64,000 bases of DNA from Dryas octopetala (GCA_963921425.1 OY992838.1:18703861-18767860); one strand, 5' to 3'. Numbered from the stretch's first letter, positions 19,902 to 31,860 are shown. The notes: generated from the sequence alone by a model not told the origin. Made by a program: numbers and translations.

Positions 19902-22747
19902 TGTAACGACCCGACCCAAATTTTCACTAGAAATTTAAATTTTTATTTAACTATGTTTTAAGAGATTTTTTTTTAAAAGGATGTGGAATTGTATTTTAAA
20001 GATTTTGATATTTATTTGGAAAATAAAAAGGGTTTTGATTTATTTATTTTTGTTTTAATTTAAGCTTGACCAAAAGTTGACTTTTAAAATGAATGGGTTT
20101 TCGATTTTGACTTTGGGTCCGTTAGATAGGTTTCGAGCCCACGAGTTCATAGACACGTAGCACGCATCGTTTCGAGTTACGGTTTGAAAGATACGGACGC
20201 GTGAAGTGAGGGGCAATTTTGTAAATTTATATAAGTGGGTTTTTAAAATACCCAAAATCAGAAATTTTTCTGATTTCTCTCTCTCTCTCCAGAAAATTCT
20301 ACACTCTTCTCCCTCCCCCTTTATCTTTCTCTCTCCCCCCCGCACTCTCTCTCTACTCCCTCTCTTTCCCGAGCCCCACTCCCCTCCCTTTCTCCCACCG
20401 GCGCAGCAGCTCCGGCCACCTTCCCGACGCCCCAAGACCACCGGCGAGTCGGCGCCAACCCCCCAGACCAGCCCCCTTCGCCAGCCAGCCACCACTTCGA
20501 CGAGGGCCACAACACACAGCCTGCAATCCACCGCTGCACGCACCTGCCTCAGCCACCCAGCCGCGTCCGATCACTTTTTCGGCGACCTAAGGCTCCGGCG
20601 AGCCTCCCCCGACGCCTGCTAGCTCGCCGGCCACTCCTCTAGCCAGCCCAACCCATGCGCACAGAAATCCCAGCGGTTTGGCTCCCCTCTGTCTCGCCAA
20701 ATTTTCGGTGAAATCCGGCGCCAACCACCTCCATACCAGGTGGGTTCTCTCTCCCTCTTGATGGGCTTTCAATACCTTGTGTTGTGACTGTTTAATTTTG
20801 AGTTTATATGGAAGATTGAGTTTGGGGATTTTGAGCCATTCGGGATATATGAGAATTTCAGTTTTAGAAGGATGTTTTTGTGGTTTTATATGGACGAAAA
20901 TCTTCCCCATAAGACCTTAGGAATGTTTAGAATCAGAAATATAGAGTAATTTGGAGGAATTTGTGCAATATAGTTTGGTGCCGCCATTTTGAGCGGCGAC
21001 AGCGTGGGTTCTGACCACCTGGCTGTCACGTAAATTATCTAGCGCTAATTGGGGTGCTAAAATTGAGTTGGTTGATGATTTTGAATAGGTGGGTGCAACT
21101 TGAGCGACGGAATCTCAATTTGGCTCGTGATCGAACACTTTACGGGGATCGTCTTTAATTCTAGGACGACCCCAAGTAAAGTTAGGCCACTTGCCGGTTT
21201 TCTCTTGAAATTGTGGCTAAAGTTAAGGACGTGGGTGTCGTAGTTGGAGTCGGGATGGATTTGGAATAGGGTGAGAGTGTATAGTTTAAAGAAAAACTAG
21301 TAGGAAAAATGTGAGACGGGAGGGACGTTAGGCTATACACACACACTCTTTAAATGTCGTAGAACCGAGGCTAATCTATGGCTTTATTGTTTTATTCTAT
21401 AGGCGAGACGACCGTGGCTCGTGACGATCCGGCGGAGGATCGAAGCTAGGGCTATCACTGTGAGTGGACTAACTTTTAATCTTTTTGAAATATTTTATAT
21501 GTTGATGATTAAATTCCATTACTTAGCTATATTGAGTTTGAATTTAAGCTAAAGGATTTTAAGTTAAAAATTTGGTTTTTAAATTCTTCTTTCCTAAATT
21601 TAAAATTGATATTTATGGTTTTTGCATTTCAAAGTTTCGTGGATTTATGAATTGGTTTTGTTCAAGAAAGTTTAGAAGGATACAAAAAGATTTGAGTTTT
21701 ATATGTTTACGACGCGGTTGTGGAAAATGGTTTTCAAACCACCTTTGCAGTACCCTCCAGGTTATCAGATTTAATAGGTCTTTGGGACCCATCACGGCAC
21801 ACACATAGGCTTTGGGCCGTGTGTCGGGATGCTTCGCCCTTTGGGGGCCGCTCTGCGTGCACGTACGACAGAATATCCGGCTCTGCGTGCGTACGACAGA
21901 CTCTCGGCTCTGCGCACGTAAGACAGAATTTGTGGCTCTGCATGCGTATGACAGATTCTCGGCTCTGCGCATGTATGACAGATTATATGGGTAACTGACT
22001 GTTGTGTGTTTTCAAATGTTAAGTATTTTAAGTGATGAGTTTATGACAGTAAAATTTTAAGTAAGACGGTTTCAGTCGAACAGTTTATTGATTTCCAATA
22101 TGTTGAGAATGTTTGAGAAGAAAGTTTTCAGCTCAAGTTATTTATTTATAAATTGACAATATCGATTTCAGTTTGAGAACTTGGATTTCAAAGTTTGATT
22201 TTCAACTTCATATTTTATATTTTACTGAGAAATGATTTTAAAAACTGGGGGATTTCAAAGAACATTCTAAGGTTTTAGAGTTAAACATGTGAAAAAGGGT
22301 TTTTCTGAAAAGATATTTAAATCTTTGATTTTCATCTCCATTTAACTGTCCACTCACTGAGCCTATCTCACCGTTTTCTTGTTTTGTCTTAAATTGTCCC
22401 CCCAGGTAGTAGCGTTGGTGGAGGTCGAGCCAAACGCGTCGAGGCAAAGCATCCATTTTTCATTCCTGGTCCCTATAGGCGCTATGTTTATTTTTGTAAA
22501 AACTTATTGTAAATGATTAGTGGCTCTGATAACAACTCCTAAGGTTTAAGTGGGTCCGAGACCCTTTATTTGCTTGTGGTAGAGGTGGCTGAAAGACTTA
22601 GAAGTGCTTTTTAACAGGTTTAGAAGTTTCTGGGTTAGTCCATTTTTAGGGGAGGTTCTGCCGAATTTTCGGTAGGATTTTCCTTGAATTTGGATTCCCG
22701 CAGGACCTCTCCGGGTTTCAGGGTGGAATCTGGGGGCGGTCCTGTCA
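19902..22747 (+). repeat. Chromovirus-like 3' LTR (LTR D)
   Basis: It begins TGTAACGACCCGACCC after the polypurine tract and ends GGGGCGGTCCTGTCA, after which Athila pol resumes. The solo LTR at 52306-55392 is the same family in reverse and has both ends, which sets the limits. Its U3-like part (GTTGACTTTTAAAA, GACTTTGGG, ACGAGTTC-ATAGACACG) also aligns with LTRs A, B and C, so all are related. Pyrimidine- and GC-rich sequence near 20277-20620 gives long open frames on both strands that are not proteins. The length, 2.85 kb, is large for an LTR. Confidence 0.82.
21850..21990 (+). repeat. Minisatellite inside LTR D
   Basis: There are five diverged units of about 28 bp, each built on GGCTCTGCGTGCGTACGACAGA. 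The equivalent part of LTR E (about 53060-53190) shows a related but differently expanded array, so the array existed before both insertions and has changed length since. Confidence 0.7.
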
Positions 22748-24316
22748 CTAATCATCCACATCCATGAATTGTTAAGAAAATTAGATCATTCTTAGGATAC
22801 ATCGGTTTTTATTGAAGATTCATCAAAGATTTTAGCAAAATTTCATGTCTCTTGTGCAATTTACTTTCCAAGGATTCCTCATTTTTGTTTGATGATCGAT
22901 GATTGTGTTCGTTCATTTGATAAACTTAAGTCTTTATTGACCTTCACCCCCATCATTAGACCTCTCGTGTGGAGTCAGCCCTTCGAAATAATGTGCGATA
23001 CATCTAATTACGCCATAGGTGTCGTTCTGGGGCAATGAGTTGGTAAGGTACCTCATGTCATTTTCTATGCAAGCAAGACCTTCACTGAGGCCCAACTCAT
23101 CTATTCTACAACTAAAAAAGAACTGTTGGCGGTTGTCTTTGTGCTAGACAAGTTTAGATCTTACTTTTTAGGCACTAAGGTTATTGTTTGTTTCGATCAT
23201 GCGGCTTTGAAATACCTTTTGTATAAAAAAGATGCTAAACCCCGCCTAATCCATTAGATCCTTTTGCTTTAAGAATTTGACATAGAAATTCGTGACAAAA
23301 ATAGGGTCCGAAAATGTGGTTGCCGATCATCTCTCTAGGTTGATAGTTGAGTCATGTGAGGAGTTCATTCCCATCACCAAGACATTTCTTGATATGCAAA
23401 TTATGCTTGTTTCCCGAACCTCATGGTATGCGGATATTGTGAATTTTCTTGTCAATAATGAGATGCTTTTCCATTGGACAAAGCAAGATAGATCTAAGTT
23501 TCTTGCTATAGTCAAACATTATTTTTCGGATGATCTTTACTTGTATATTGTCCCGATCAAATCATTAGGAGATGTGTCCCGAATAGTGAGCAATCCAATA
23601 TCATTTCCTTTTTCCATGACTATGTTTGTCGAGGCCACTTTAGTGCTAAGAAAACCGCCGCTAAGATCCTTCAAAGTTGTTTCTATTGGCCTTCCATTTT
23701 CCATGATGCCCATGTGTATTACCAATCTTGTGAGAAATGCCAAAAATTAAGGAGTCTCAATAGGTGAAACATAATCCCTTTAAACCCAATCATTGTTGTA
23801 GAAATCTTTGATGTTTGGGGCATTGATTTTATGGGACATTTTTCTAATTCCTTTAATTTGTACATACTTGTGGGTGTGAATTATGTGTCCAAGTGGGCAG
23901 AGACCATAGCTTGTAAAACCAATGACCAAAGGGTAGTGGTGCGCTTCTTCAATGAAAACATTTTTACTCGATTTGGGTCCCCACGCGCTATCATTAGTGA
24001 TGGTGGTAAGCACTTTTGTAATAATTCATTTGAACACTTAATGAAAAATTATGGCGTCACCCATCGAGTTATTACCTCTTACCATCTCCAAACAAATGGT
24101 CAAGTAAAGATTTTTAATAGAGAGATTAAGCATATCTTAGAAAAAATAGTCAACCCGTCCTGAAAAGATTAGTCTTTGCGACTCATTGATGCGTTGTGGG
24201 TTTATTAAACTGCTTTTAAAACCCTAATTGGAATGTCTCATTATCGCTTAGTTTTTAGGAAAGTATGTCATCTGCCTGTTGAACTGGAACATAGAGCATT
24301 TTGGGCCATAAAATAG
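22748..24316 (+). pseudogene. Second Athila-like pol copy: RT end, RNase H, integrase
   Basis: This repeats 14390-15548 of copy 1 and continues further. It runs from the end of reverse transcriptase (GYIGFY, FIKDFSK) through RNase H ([26 protein letters not shown]) to the integrase zinc finger (about 23400-23750) and core (23831-24163: [18 protein letters not shown]). In the third catalytic block the glutamate expected in NGQ-x-E is a lysine ([12 protein letters not shown]), so the integrase would be dead even without the stops. It is cut at 24316 by the copia element and resumes at 31459. Confidence 0.85.
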
Positions 24317-24872
24317 CATTGAAATATTTTAATATTTTAATTGAATGTTTTAATTTTTTTGTAATAAATTGAGTGATTTATTTTGGAGGTTTTGTGAGTC
24401 CCTTCAATTTTTGTGTAATCGTCGTCATTAGTGTGTAATAGTTTTAATCTTTATTATGTAACCTTTATAATGATTTTCATCTTTATTATAGCCGTTACTT
24501 TTAGGGGCTATAATTCATCTTTTCTTTTTAATAACTTAGAGAGATTAGATTTTTTTTACTAAAAAGAGAAAACCTACTCAAATTACGTGTGTTTTTCTAG
24601 CCAAAGAAGGGTGTTCTCTTGGTGGAGCTTTGGGCTCATCCACTAGTGCAAGTCGGTGTGAGCTACACAACATTTTGAGTTGGGTTGTTGTATCTTGGAG
24701 GGGACAAGTTAAAAGTGTTTAATCTGATGCACCAGTTCGTGGTCTTACCAAACCGCAGAAGGCTTGAATCTCCTTAAAGAAAGCGAGATTTCCACACCTC
24801 AGCCTTATTGTCAACATGCTACTCGAAGACAAATTTATATTTTCTAATATATATTTTGTATCTTCTACATCA
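24317..24872 (+). repeat. 5' LTR of the copia element
   Basis: This is 556 bp. The end has decayed from the expected TGTTGT to CATTGA, while the right end CTTCTACATCA is kept. It aligns with the 3' LTR except for about 75 bp near 24393-24475 absent from the 3' copy. The following primer-binding site is no longer recognisable. Confidence 0.85.
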
Positions 24873-24889
24873 ATTTTAAAAGATCAAAC

Positions 24890-25507
24890 ATAGAGCCTAC
24901 AATCGAGAAACCGTTGGAGAATGTCGAAGATCTCAACAAGCCTTTCCGATTCAAGGGAGCACACTTCAAGAGATGGAAGAGAAAAGTGTTGTTTTATCTC
25001 AACCTTCTTAAGGTTGCCTATGTTCATACGGACAAAAATCCAAGTAAGGAGAATACCGAAAACATGAGAGATGATGAACTTCTTGATCATGAAGAAAAAA
25101 TCCAAAAGTTTGAAAATGATGAGTATAATTGTCGGTATTATCTCTTGAATTGTCTAGCTGATCATTTTTATGATTATTATGATACTACTTACTCTTCTGA
25201 AAAGAAGTTTTGGAAAGCCTTTCAGAGCAAATATGACACCGAGGAGGCAGGTGCAAAGAAATATGCTACAAGCCGTTTTTTCCGCTATCAAATGGTGGAT
25301 GGAAAATCGGTTGTAGAACAAGTCCAAGACTTCCAAATGATTGTAGCTGAAGTCACATCCAAAGGCGTTAAAATTGGTGACAACCTCGTTATGGCTAGCA
25401 TCATTGACAAATTACCACCTTTATGGAGAGAGTTTCAAAAAACAATGCGTCACAAGCAAAAAGAAATATCCTTGGAGAAATGTCATTATGCAAAAGAACA
25501 ATGGTAA
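24890..25507 (+). pseudogene. Copia gag, start codon lost
   Basis: This is the capsid-type protein of about 205 residues. It carries [19 protein letters not shown], the [20 protein letters not shown] region, [20 protein letters not shown] and [13 protein letters not shown], all typical of UBN2-type copia gag. The reading frame extends back to ATA at 24890, where an ATG would be expected, so the start appears mutated. A stop at 25505 separates it from the zinc knuckle that follows. Confidence 0.8.
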
Positions 25508-25571
25508 TTTCTTCAAGGTAAATCTAGTCTCTTCAAATAATAATTCACCCAAAGGTCATTTTCCTAAAAAT

Positions 25572-26408
25572 AATAATATGTAGCCTAAGAAGAAAATTGT
25601 GAAAAAGTTTTCTAAGCCTTACCAACCAAATAAAGGAAACCCAAGGCAAGTTTCTACTCCTTTAATTTGTTTTGTTTGTGGCAAAAGTGGGCATATTGCT
25701 CGAAATTGCAGGTACCGAAAACGTGAGCCTAATCCTCAAGCTCATGTTGTCGAAGAACCGTTTACGGCAATGATAACTGATGTGAATATGGTTCATAGTG
25801 TTGAAGGATGGTGGGCAGACTCTAGTGCCAATAGGCATGTCTACTATGATAAAGATTGGTTCAAATTGTATACTCCTTTTAAGGAGCCTAAAACAATATT
25901 GCTTGGTAACTCTCATACAACTCAAGTGCTTGGAAGTGGTGAGGTTGAACTTAATTTCACTTCTGGAAAGGTGTTGACTTTGAAAGATGTGTTTTATATT
26001 CCTTCCATGAGGAAAAATTTGATGTCAAGTTTTCTTCTAAACAAGGCTGGTTTTAAGCAAACTATAGAGTCTGACCAATATGTAATTACCAAGAAAGGCC
26101 TCACAAAAGTGTTGAAAGAAATACTGAGTTATTGGAATTGATTCATACAGACCTATGTGAATTTGAAGGAATTTTAACTCGTGGAGGAAATAGATATTTT
26201 ATCACTTTCATCGATGATTTTTTTAAATTTACTTTTGTTTATTTGATGAAAAATAAAAGTGATGCTTTTAATAATTTAAAGAGTTCCTCCTTGAGGTTGA
26301 AAATCAATTTGGTAGAAAAATAAAAAGACTTTAAGAAGTGATTGGGGGCGAGAATATGAGTCTTTTGAGTTTAATTCCTATGTTCAATCTTTAGGAATAA
26401 TACATGAG
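25572..26408 (+). pseudogene. Copia zinc knuckle, protease and integrase start
   Basis: The zinc knuckle is [14 protein letters not shown] (about 25669-25710). The protease catalytic loop, normally DSGAT, reads DSSAN in [13 protein letters not shown] (about 25812-25850), which should inactivate it. Next comes the region to [17 protein letters not shown]. The usual HHCC integrase zinc finger seems to be missing. [11 protein letters not shown] and FITFIDDFFKFT (about 26130-26230) mark the integrase core. The frame is shifted before LELIHTD and again near 26320. Confidence 0.8.
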
Positions 26409-26413
26409 ACAAC

Positions 26414-28284
26414 TATAACGCCCCGAACCTCGGGCCAATAAAAATACTGAACATCAAACTTTTAAACTAGTTTTCTCTTTTCTTTTGAGCCATGCACATA
26501 AATATAACTAAAAACAATTTTACCAAAAACATTTAAACGAAAACATTGTGTAAAAAAAATTAAATAAATCTCGCTGAGTCCCACTGCCTCGACTTCGCCT
26601 CACTGCCTCCTCAGCCTACTTAACCTGCAAAACACCAACAACCACACTGCACCATATTCATGGTACACCGGGTCATTCAAACAAACAACCCGGTAAACTC
26701 ACTAGAGCTCGTATGAGTGAAATGACTTAAACAATAGTCCTCAAATAATCCTTCAATTTCCATGCTAAAAAATAATCTACAATAAAATCTATAATTACTC
26801 AAATCGCATAATAATTTCATCAACAATTTAATCCAAGCATCAAGACAAATATAATTCCTCAAGTTCACATCAAATCCCACCAATAATATTAATAATCATT
26901 ATGTAATTCAATTGTCTAATCGTCAACTATTAACCTCAATCTCGAATAATTCACATCCTAACTCATAACCTCAATGCATAATTCATTCATCATTGTCCAT
27001 CCTCAAGATTCAAGCCTAAACATTGTCAATTCCTAGCCAAACCAAATCCTAGCAAAAAAATGCACACAAGCACACAAAGCAACGAAATAGACTATCTAAT
27101 TTCACTAACTATCTAATTTCACTCACAGTCTAACTACGCGAAAAGACTGAAATGCCCTTCTTGGCTCCTTTGCTCGAATCTCCAATCCGACAGCATAACG
27201 GCATCGAGAATGAAATTACTCGAGCCCGTGTACCTGTTAAGACCAGACAATCAAATAAATACAATTCAAAAACACAATTGGGCCACTGAACGACCGAAAC
27301 GGGCAGTCGCCACCACACACGGTGGCTGCCCCGACTTAGAACAGCACACAAAACGCACCAAAAACAACGATGGACCTTTGAAAAGACTCCTGGAGTTTCC
27401 GAAGAGGCACAACAACCGAGAAAAACTACCAAAATCGCCGCAACACAAGGCGGAGCTACAGTGGCCGTGGCTGCAAAATAGGAGAATTGGAATCGAATCA
27501 TAAATGGCTCAAACTAAGTACACAGACACGAAGGAGACGTCGAGAGGAGCCAAAACGATACCTGGGTTGACGGCCAAATCTCGCCGGAAATGGCCGAAAA
27601 TCGCCGAAGAAGTCGTCGGCCTTGGAACTTCGATTCGCCGCCGTGGGAGGTCGCCGGAGCCAGGGAAGCACATGGGCAGACTCGCCGTGACGAGAGGAAG
27701 ACAACCCAGGTGATGGGAGGTCGCGTCGTCGCCGAAAAAGTGAGATCGCCGCCGGAGCTCCAAGGATCGGCCTCAGCTGGTTCGTGAGTTGGAGGAGGTT
27801 TCTGGGTTGCGCCGCCACCAGGGGGAGGAAGAAGGAAGAACGGCGAGGAGATCTGGGCCGATCCCGTTGCCAGCCATGGCCGGACGCACCGCCACGCGCC
27901 GGTGGCAGGCGCGGCGAAGGTGAGAGGCGCGGGAGAGAGAGAGAATGGGATAAAAATCTGGTTTTTGGGTTTTAAAACCCCTTTTGTAAAAATTACAAAA
28001 TTGCTCTTTACTTCAAATGTCCGTAACTTTCAAACCATAACTTCGATTGACGCGTGCCGCGTGTCTACGAACTCTTGAACTTGAGACCTTTCCAACGTGC
28101 CCAAAGTCAAAGACGAAAATCCATTAGTTTTAAAAGTCAACTTTGGGTCAAGCCTAATTTAAACAAAAATTTAAAATAAAATCAAAACCCTTTTTATTTT
28201 CCGAATAAATCCCAAATCCCAAAATCCTTAAAATAAATATTCAAAATATTTAAAATAATTATCTGAAAAATACGGGGTCTCACA
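26414..28284 (-). repeat. Solo chromovirus-like LTR (LTR B)
   Basis: A complete 1871-bp LTR flanked by a perfect 5-bp duplication, ACAAC (26409-26413 and 28285-28289). The left end is TATAACGCCCCGAACC (one change from TGTAACG) and the right end is ACGGGGTCTCACA. There is no internal region, so the two LTRs of the original element have recombined. GC-rich open frames at 27130-27975 are not proteins. The orientation is minus by comparison with LTR D. Confidence 0.92.
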
Positions 28285-28929
28285 ACAACACCACCATATT
28301 CTCCTACATCTAATGGTGTGGCAGAGAGGAAAAATAGAACTTTGATTGAGCTAACAAATGTCATGCTTATTGATTTAGGTGCTTCCTCTAATCTATGGGT
28401 TGAAGTAGTTTTAACTGCTTGCTATGTGTTGAACAAGGTGCCACACAAAAAGGCCAAAATTACACCTTTTAAGGTGTGGAAGGGCCATAAATTTGAGGTA
28501 TTTTAGAGTGTGGGGCTTTTAGCTTTTGTAAGATTAACAGACCCTAAAAGGCCCAAATTGGGTGCTAGAGCTACTACTTGTGTTTTTATTGGTCATGCTT
28601 TGAATAGTACAGCATACAGGTTTCTTGATATTGAAAATAATATTATTATTGAATCAGGTGATGCTATTTTCATGAGGAAAAATTTCCTTTCAAATCAGAA
28701 AATAGTGGGGGTCAAGGAGTTAGAGAAAATGTCTTTTCTGAACCTAGTTCCTCTACTCCTAATTTACAAAGTCAAGATAATTTTGAAATTGAACCTAGAA
28801 GGAGTAAAAGAGCTAGAGTTCAAAAAGATTTTGGCCCTGACTATTATGTTTATAATGTTGAGGAAAATCATATTACTTTACATAAAGCTTTATCATCACC
28901 TAATGCTATATTTTGAAAAGAGGCTGTGA
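28285..28929 (+). pseudogene. Copia integrase, C-terminal part
   Basis: The integrase core resumes directly after LTR B with TPPYSPTSNGVAERKNRTLIE, keeping the catalytic glutamate of GVAERKNRT. It continues through KVPHKKAKITPFKVWKGHK (stop at 28504) and GARATTCVFIGHALNSTAYRF. The region to 28929 is the poorly conserved linker to reverse transcriptase, with several shifts. Confidence 0.82.
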
Positions 28930-29968
28930 ATGATGAGATGGAATCACTAATTTCTAATAGAACATGGAAATTAGTAGATTTACCAACAGGTTGTAAAACT
29001 ATTAGGTGTAAATGGGTCCTTAGAAAGAAGCTCAAACCGGATGGAAGTATAGATAAATATAAAGCCAGACTTGTTGCAAAAGGCTTTAAACAAAAAGCTG
29101 ATCTAGACTTTTTTGATACTTTTTCTCTGGTTACTAGAGTGACATTCATTAGATTGTTGATTGCTATTGCTGCAATTTATGATTTGATTATTCATCAAAT
29201 AGATGTAAAAATAGCTTTTTTGAATGGTGATTTAGACGAGGAAATTTATATGGACCAGTCCAAAGGTTTTATTGAACCTGGCCAAGAGAACAAAGTGTGT
29301 AAGTTGACTAAATCTCTTTATGGTTTAAAGCATGCTCGTAAACATTGGCATGAAAAATTTGATTCATGCATAATAAAAGTGGCTATAAATCAAATGAATG
29401 TGATAAATGTGTCTATTATAAGTCTTGGAAAAATTCACATGTTATTATTAGTCTTTATGTTGATGATTTACTTATTTTTTGCTCAAATTTATTTGTTATT
29501 GATGAAACAAAAAATATGCTTAAGAGTCATTTTGACATGAAAGATCTTGGTGAGGCTAATGTTATTTTGGGCATGAAAATGACAAAAACATGTGATGGTA
29601 CTTTTCTTGATCAGTCACATTATGTTGAGAAAATTTTGATAAAATATAATTATGTTGACTGCAAGCATGTGACTACTCCTTTTGATTCTAGTATTCATTT
29701 GTTTCCTATTAAAAATGAAATTGATGTGATTAATCAAAAGGAATATGTTAGCATAATCGGTAGTTTGCGTTATGAAACTGATTGTACTAGACCTGACATT
29801 GGATATGCAATTGGAGTACTTAACAGGTTTACCAGTAAACCAGATAGAGAACATTGGCATACCATTAAACAAGTTATGAAATATTTACTTGGCACAAAGA
29901 ACTATGGATTATTTTATCAAAAATATCCTTATGTGCTTGAAGGTTTTAGTGATGCCGACTAGAACACT
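28926..29968 (+). pseudogene. Copia reverse transcriptase
   Basis: The motifs follow the copia order: CKWVLRKKLKPDGSIDKYKARLVAKGF (about 29007-29090), QIDVKIAFLNGDLDEEIYM, SLYGLKHARKHWHEKF, then after a frameshift near 29370 SLYVDDLLIFCSN with the catalytic YVDD (about 29455-29470), and VILGMKM. One frameshift and a stop at 29960 break it. The catalytic aspartates are still present. Confidence 0.85.
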
Positions 29969-30415
29969 TTGTCAAGTGATTCTCTTTCTACTGCTGGTTA
30001 TATTTTTAAATCAGGTGGTTGTGCTATTTGTTGGAAACCAAAAAAGCAAACCATTATTGCTAATTCAACCATGGAAGCTGAACTTATTGCTTTGGCTTCA
30101 GCTGGTGAAGAAGCAAGTTGGTTGAAAGATTTGTTGTATGAAATCCCATTATGGGAAAAACCAATACCACCTATTCTAATTAATTGTGATAGCACTGCTG
30201 CAATTGGCAGAGTGAATAATCGTTATTACAACGGTAAATCCAAACCCATAAGAAGGAAGCACAGTACTGTGCGATCTTATTTGAAAAGTGGTGTTATTAC
30301 TGTGAATTATATTAGATCGAATGATAATCTTGCATATCCATTAACTAAGGCCTTGACAAGAGAAAGGGTTTGGAATGCATCGAGGAAGATGAGATTAAAG
30401 CCCATACATTCATGA
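29969..30415 (+). pseudogene. Copia RNase H
   Basis: This is the C-terminal 148-residue part. It shows STAGYIFKSGGCAICWKPKK, STMEAELIALASAGEEASWL, INCDSTAAI and KHSTVRSYL in the usual order. It is separated from the reverse transcriptase by a stop within FSDAD-x-NTLSSDS (about 29960). The end of the polyprotein is at 30415, 560 bp before the 3' LTR. Confidence 0.85.
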
Positions 30416-30973
30416 GCCATATATGAGGACACCCAACCCGGTGATTAGAGATCCTAAGAACTGGGTTCAATGGGAAAAACAAATCATAAGGTGGCTATAA
30501 GAGATGCACTATTTTGCTCATCCTTATGGTGTAAGTGCATATATCCTGTAACGTTATTGAGATTGAGCTTATTTAAACTCTTAATAAAATCTGTAGCTCA
30601 CATGAGTGGGATGTAATAGTTACAGGAACATCCTTGACAGATTTTACCTATGTGAGTGCGAGAGTGGGGCGCTCTCTATGAGAATTGGGCTTATTCTCAA
30701 ATGCGCTCATGAAAACTGGGATCAACACAAGGCCGTAATGTGCTAGCTAATAAAGCTCATAATTAATACCTGAATTATTATGTGTGAGCAGTTATTCTTA
30801 ATTTCCCTAAAGCAGTGATAGTTCAAGTCTGAGACCACTATTAACTCTGGAGTAGGAATTGTTGTTTCACTAATGAAGGTTCAATGCAGAGTCACACCTC
30901 CATGATGCATAATGATTCCTCTTTGGCCGGTAATTTCTTTTCTTTATTTTTTATATTAAAATGAGTGGGGGAT
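30416..30973 (+). other. Copia 3' untranslated region and polypurine tract
   Basis: This non-coding stretch ends in the polypurine tract GAGTGGGGGA (30963-30972) against the 3' LTR. Nothing else is recognisable. Confidence 0.7.
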
Positions 30974-31453
30974 TGTTGTAACATTTTAATATTTTAATTG
31001 AATGTTTTAACTTTTTTGTAATAAATTGAGTGATTTATTTTGGAGTTTTGTGATTTTCATCTTTATTATAGCCGTTACTTTTAGTGGCTATTATTTCATC
31101 TTTTCTTTTGAATAAGATAGAGAGATTAGATTTTTTTTACTGAAAAGACAAAACCCGCTCAAATTATGTGTGTTTTTCTGGCCAAAGAAAGGTGTTCTCT
31201 TGGTGGAGCTTTGGGCTCATCCACTAGTGCAGGTCGGTGTGAGCTATACAACATTTTTAAGTTGGGTTGTTGTATCCTGGAGGGGACAAGTCAAAAGTGT
31301 TTAATCTGCTACACAGGTTCGTGGTCTTACCAAACTGCAGAGGGCTTGAATCTCCTTAAAGAGAGAGAGATTTCCACGCCTCAACCTTATTGTCAACGTG
31401 CTACTCAAAGACAAATTTATTTTTTCTCTTATATATTTGTATCTTCTACATCA
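30974..31453 (+). repeat. 3' LTR of the copia element
   Basis: This is 480 bp. It starts TGTTGTAACATTT and ends CTTCTACATCA, followed by the AATAG duplication. It lacks about 75 bp found in the 5' LTR, with a short TTTTGTGA/ATGATTTT-type repeat at the junction, so a small deletion after insertion is likely. Confidence 0.88.
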
Positions 31454-31458
31454 AATAG

Positions 31459-31860
31459 TTTAATTTTGCTTTATACAAAGCAGAGACCCATAAAAAGCTC
31501 TAGTTAAATGAGCTTGAGGAATTAAGGAAAGATTCTTACATTGTGCTAAAACCTACAAGGACCGTATGAGGTGTTCTACGATAACTACATTTTGAGGAAA
31601 ACATTTTCATCTAATCAAAAAGTCCTTTTTATATAATTCTCATTTGCATTTGTTTCCTGGAAAATTGAAGTCTTGTTGGACTGGTCGTTTCCTTGTTCGC
31701 ACTGTTTATCCTCATGGGGCGGTTGAAATTGAAAAATCCTAACAATGGTGATGTGTTTAAGGTCAATTGTCAAAGATTAAAACCATTTCTTGAGTTCAAC
31801 ATTCTGAGGTTAAGGAGGTCTTGCTTTGTGATCTGGTTTATCATGATTGATGTTCTTTGA
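31459..31860 (+). pseudogene. Second Athila-like pol copy: integrase C-terminal part
   Basis: Athila homology resumes after the copia duplication: LNELEELRKDSY, a shifted stretch that would read [15 protein letters not shown], then [22 protein letters not shown] and RLKPFLEFN. This is the end of pol. Several frameshifts are present. Confidence 0.75.

Larger units (their letters stand above)
24317..31453 (+). mobile_element. Ty1/copia LTR retrotransposon with nested solo LTR
   Basis: It is bounded by two LTRs (24317-24872 and 30974-31453) and a perfect 5-bp target duplication AATAG (24312-24316 and 31454-31458). Domain order is gag, zinc knuckle, protease, integrase, reverse transcriptase, RNase H, the order that defines copia. 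It sits in the integrase C-terminal part of the second Athila copy. Its own integrase is split by the solo LTR at 26414-28284. Point changes and frameshifts show it can no longer move itself. Confidence 0.93.

Noticed and set aside
20055..20622. Open frames of 138-162 codons in LTR D
   Set aside because: They lie in the CT- and GC-rich part of an LTR, on both strands at once, and are not kept in the related LTR E.
27130..27975. Several overlapping open frames in LTR B, with similar ones at 18653-19178 and 37157-37852
   Set aside because: They recur only because the LTRs are homologous, frames are not conserved between copies, and no protein is recognisable.
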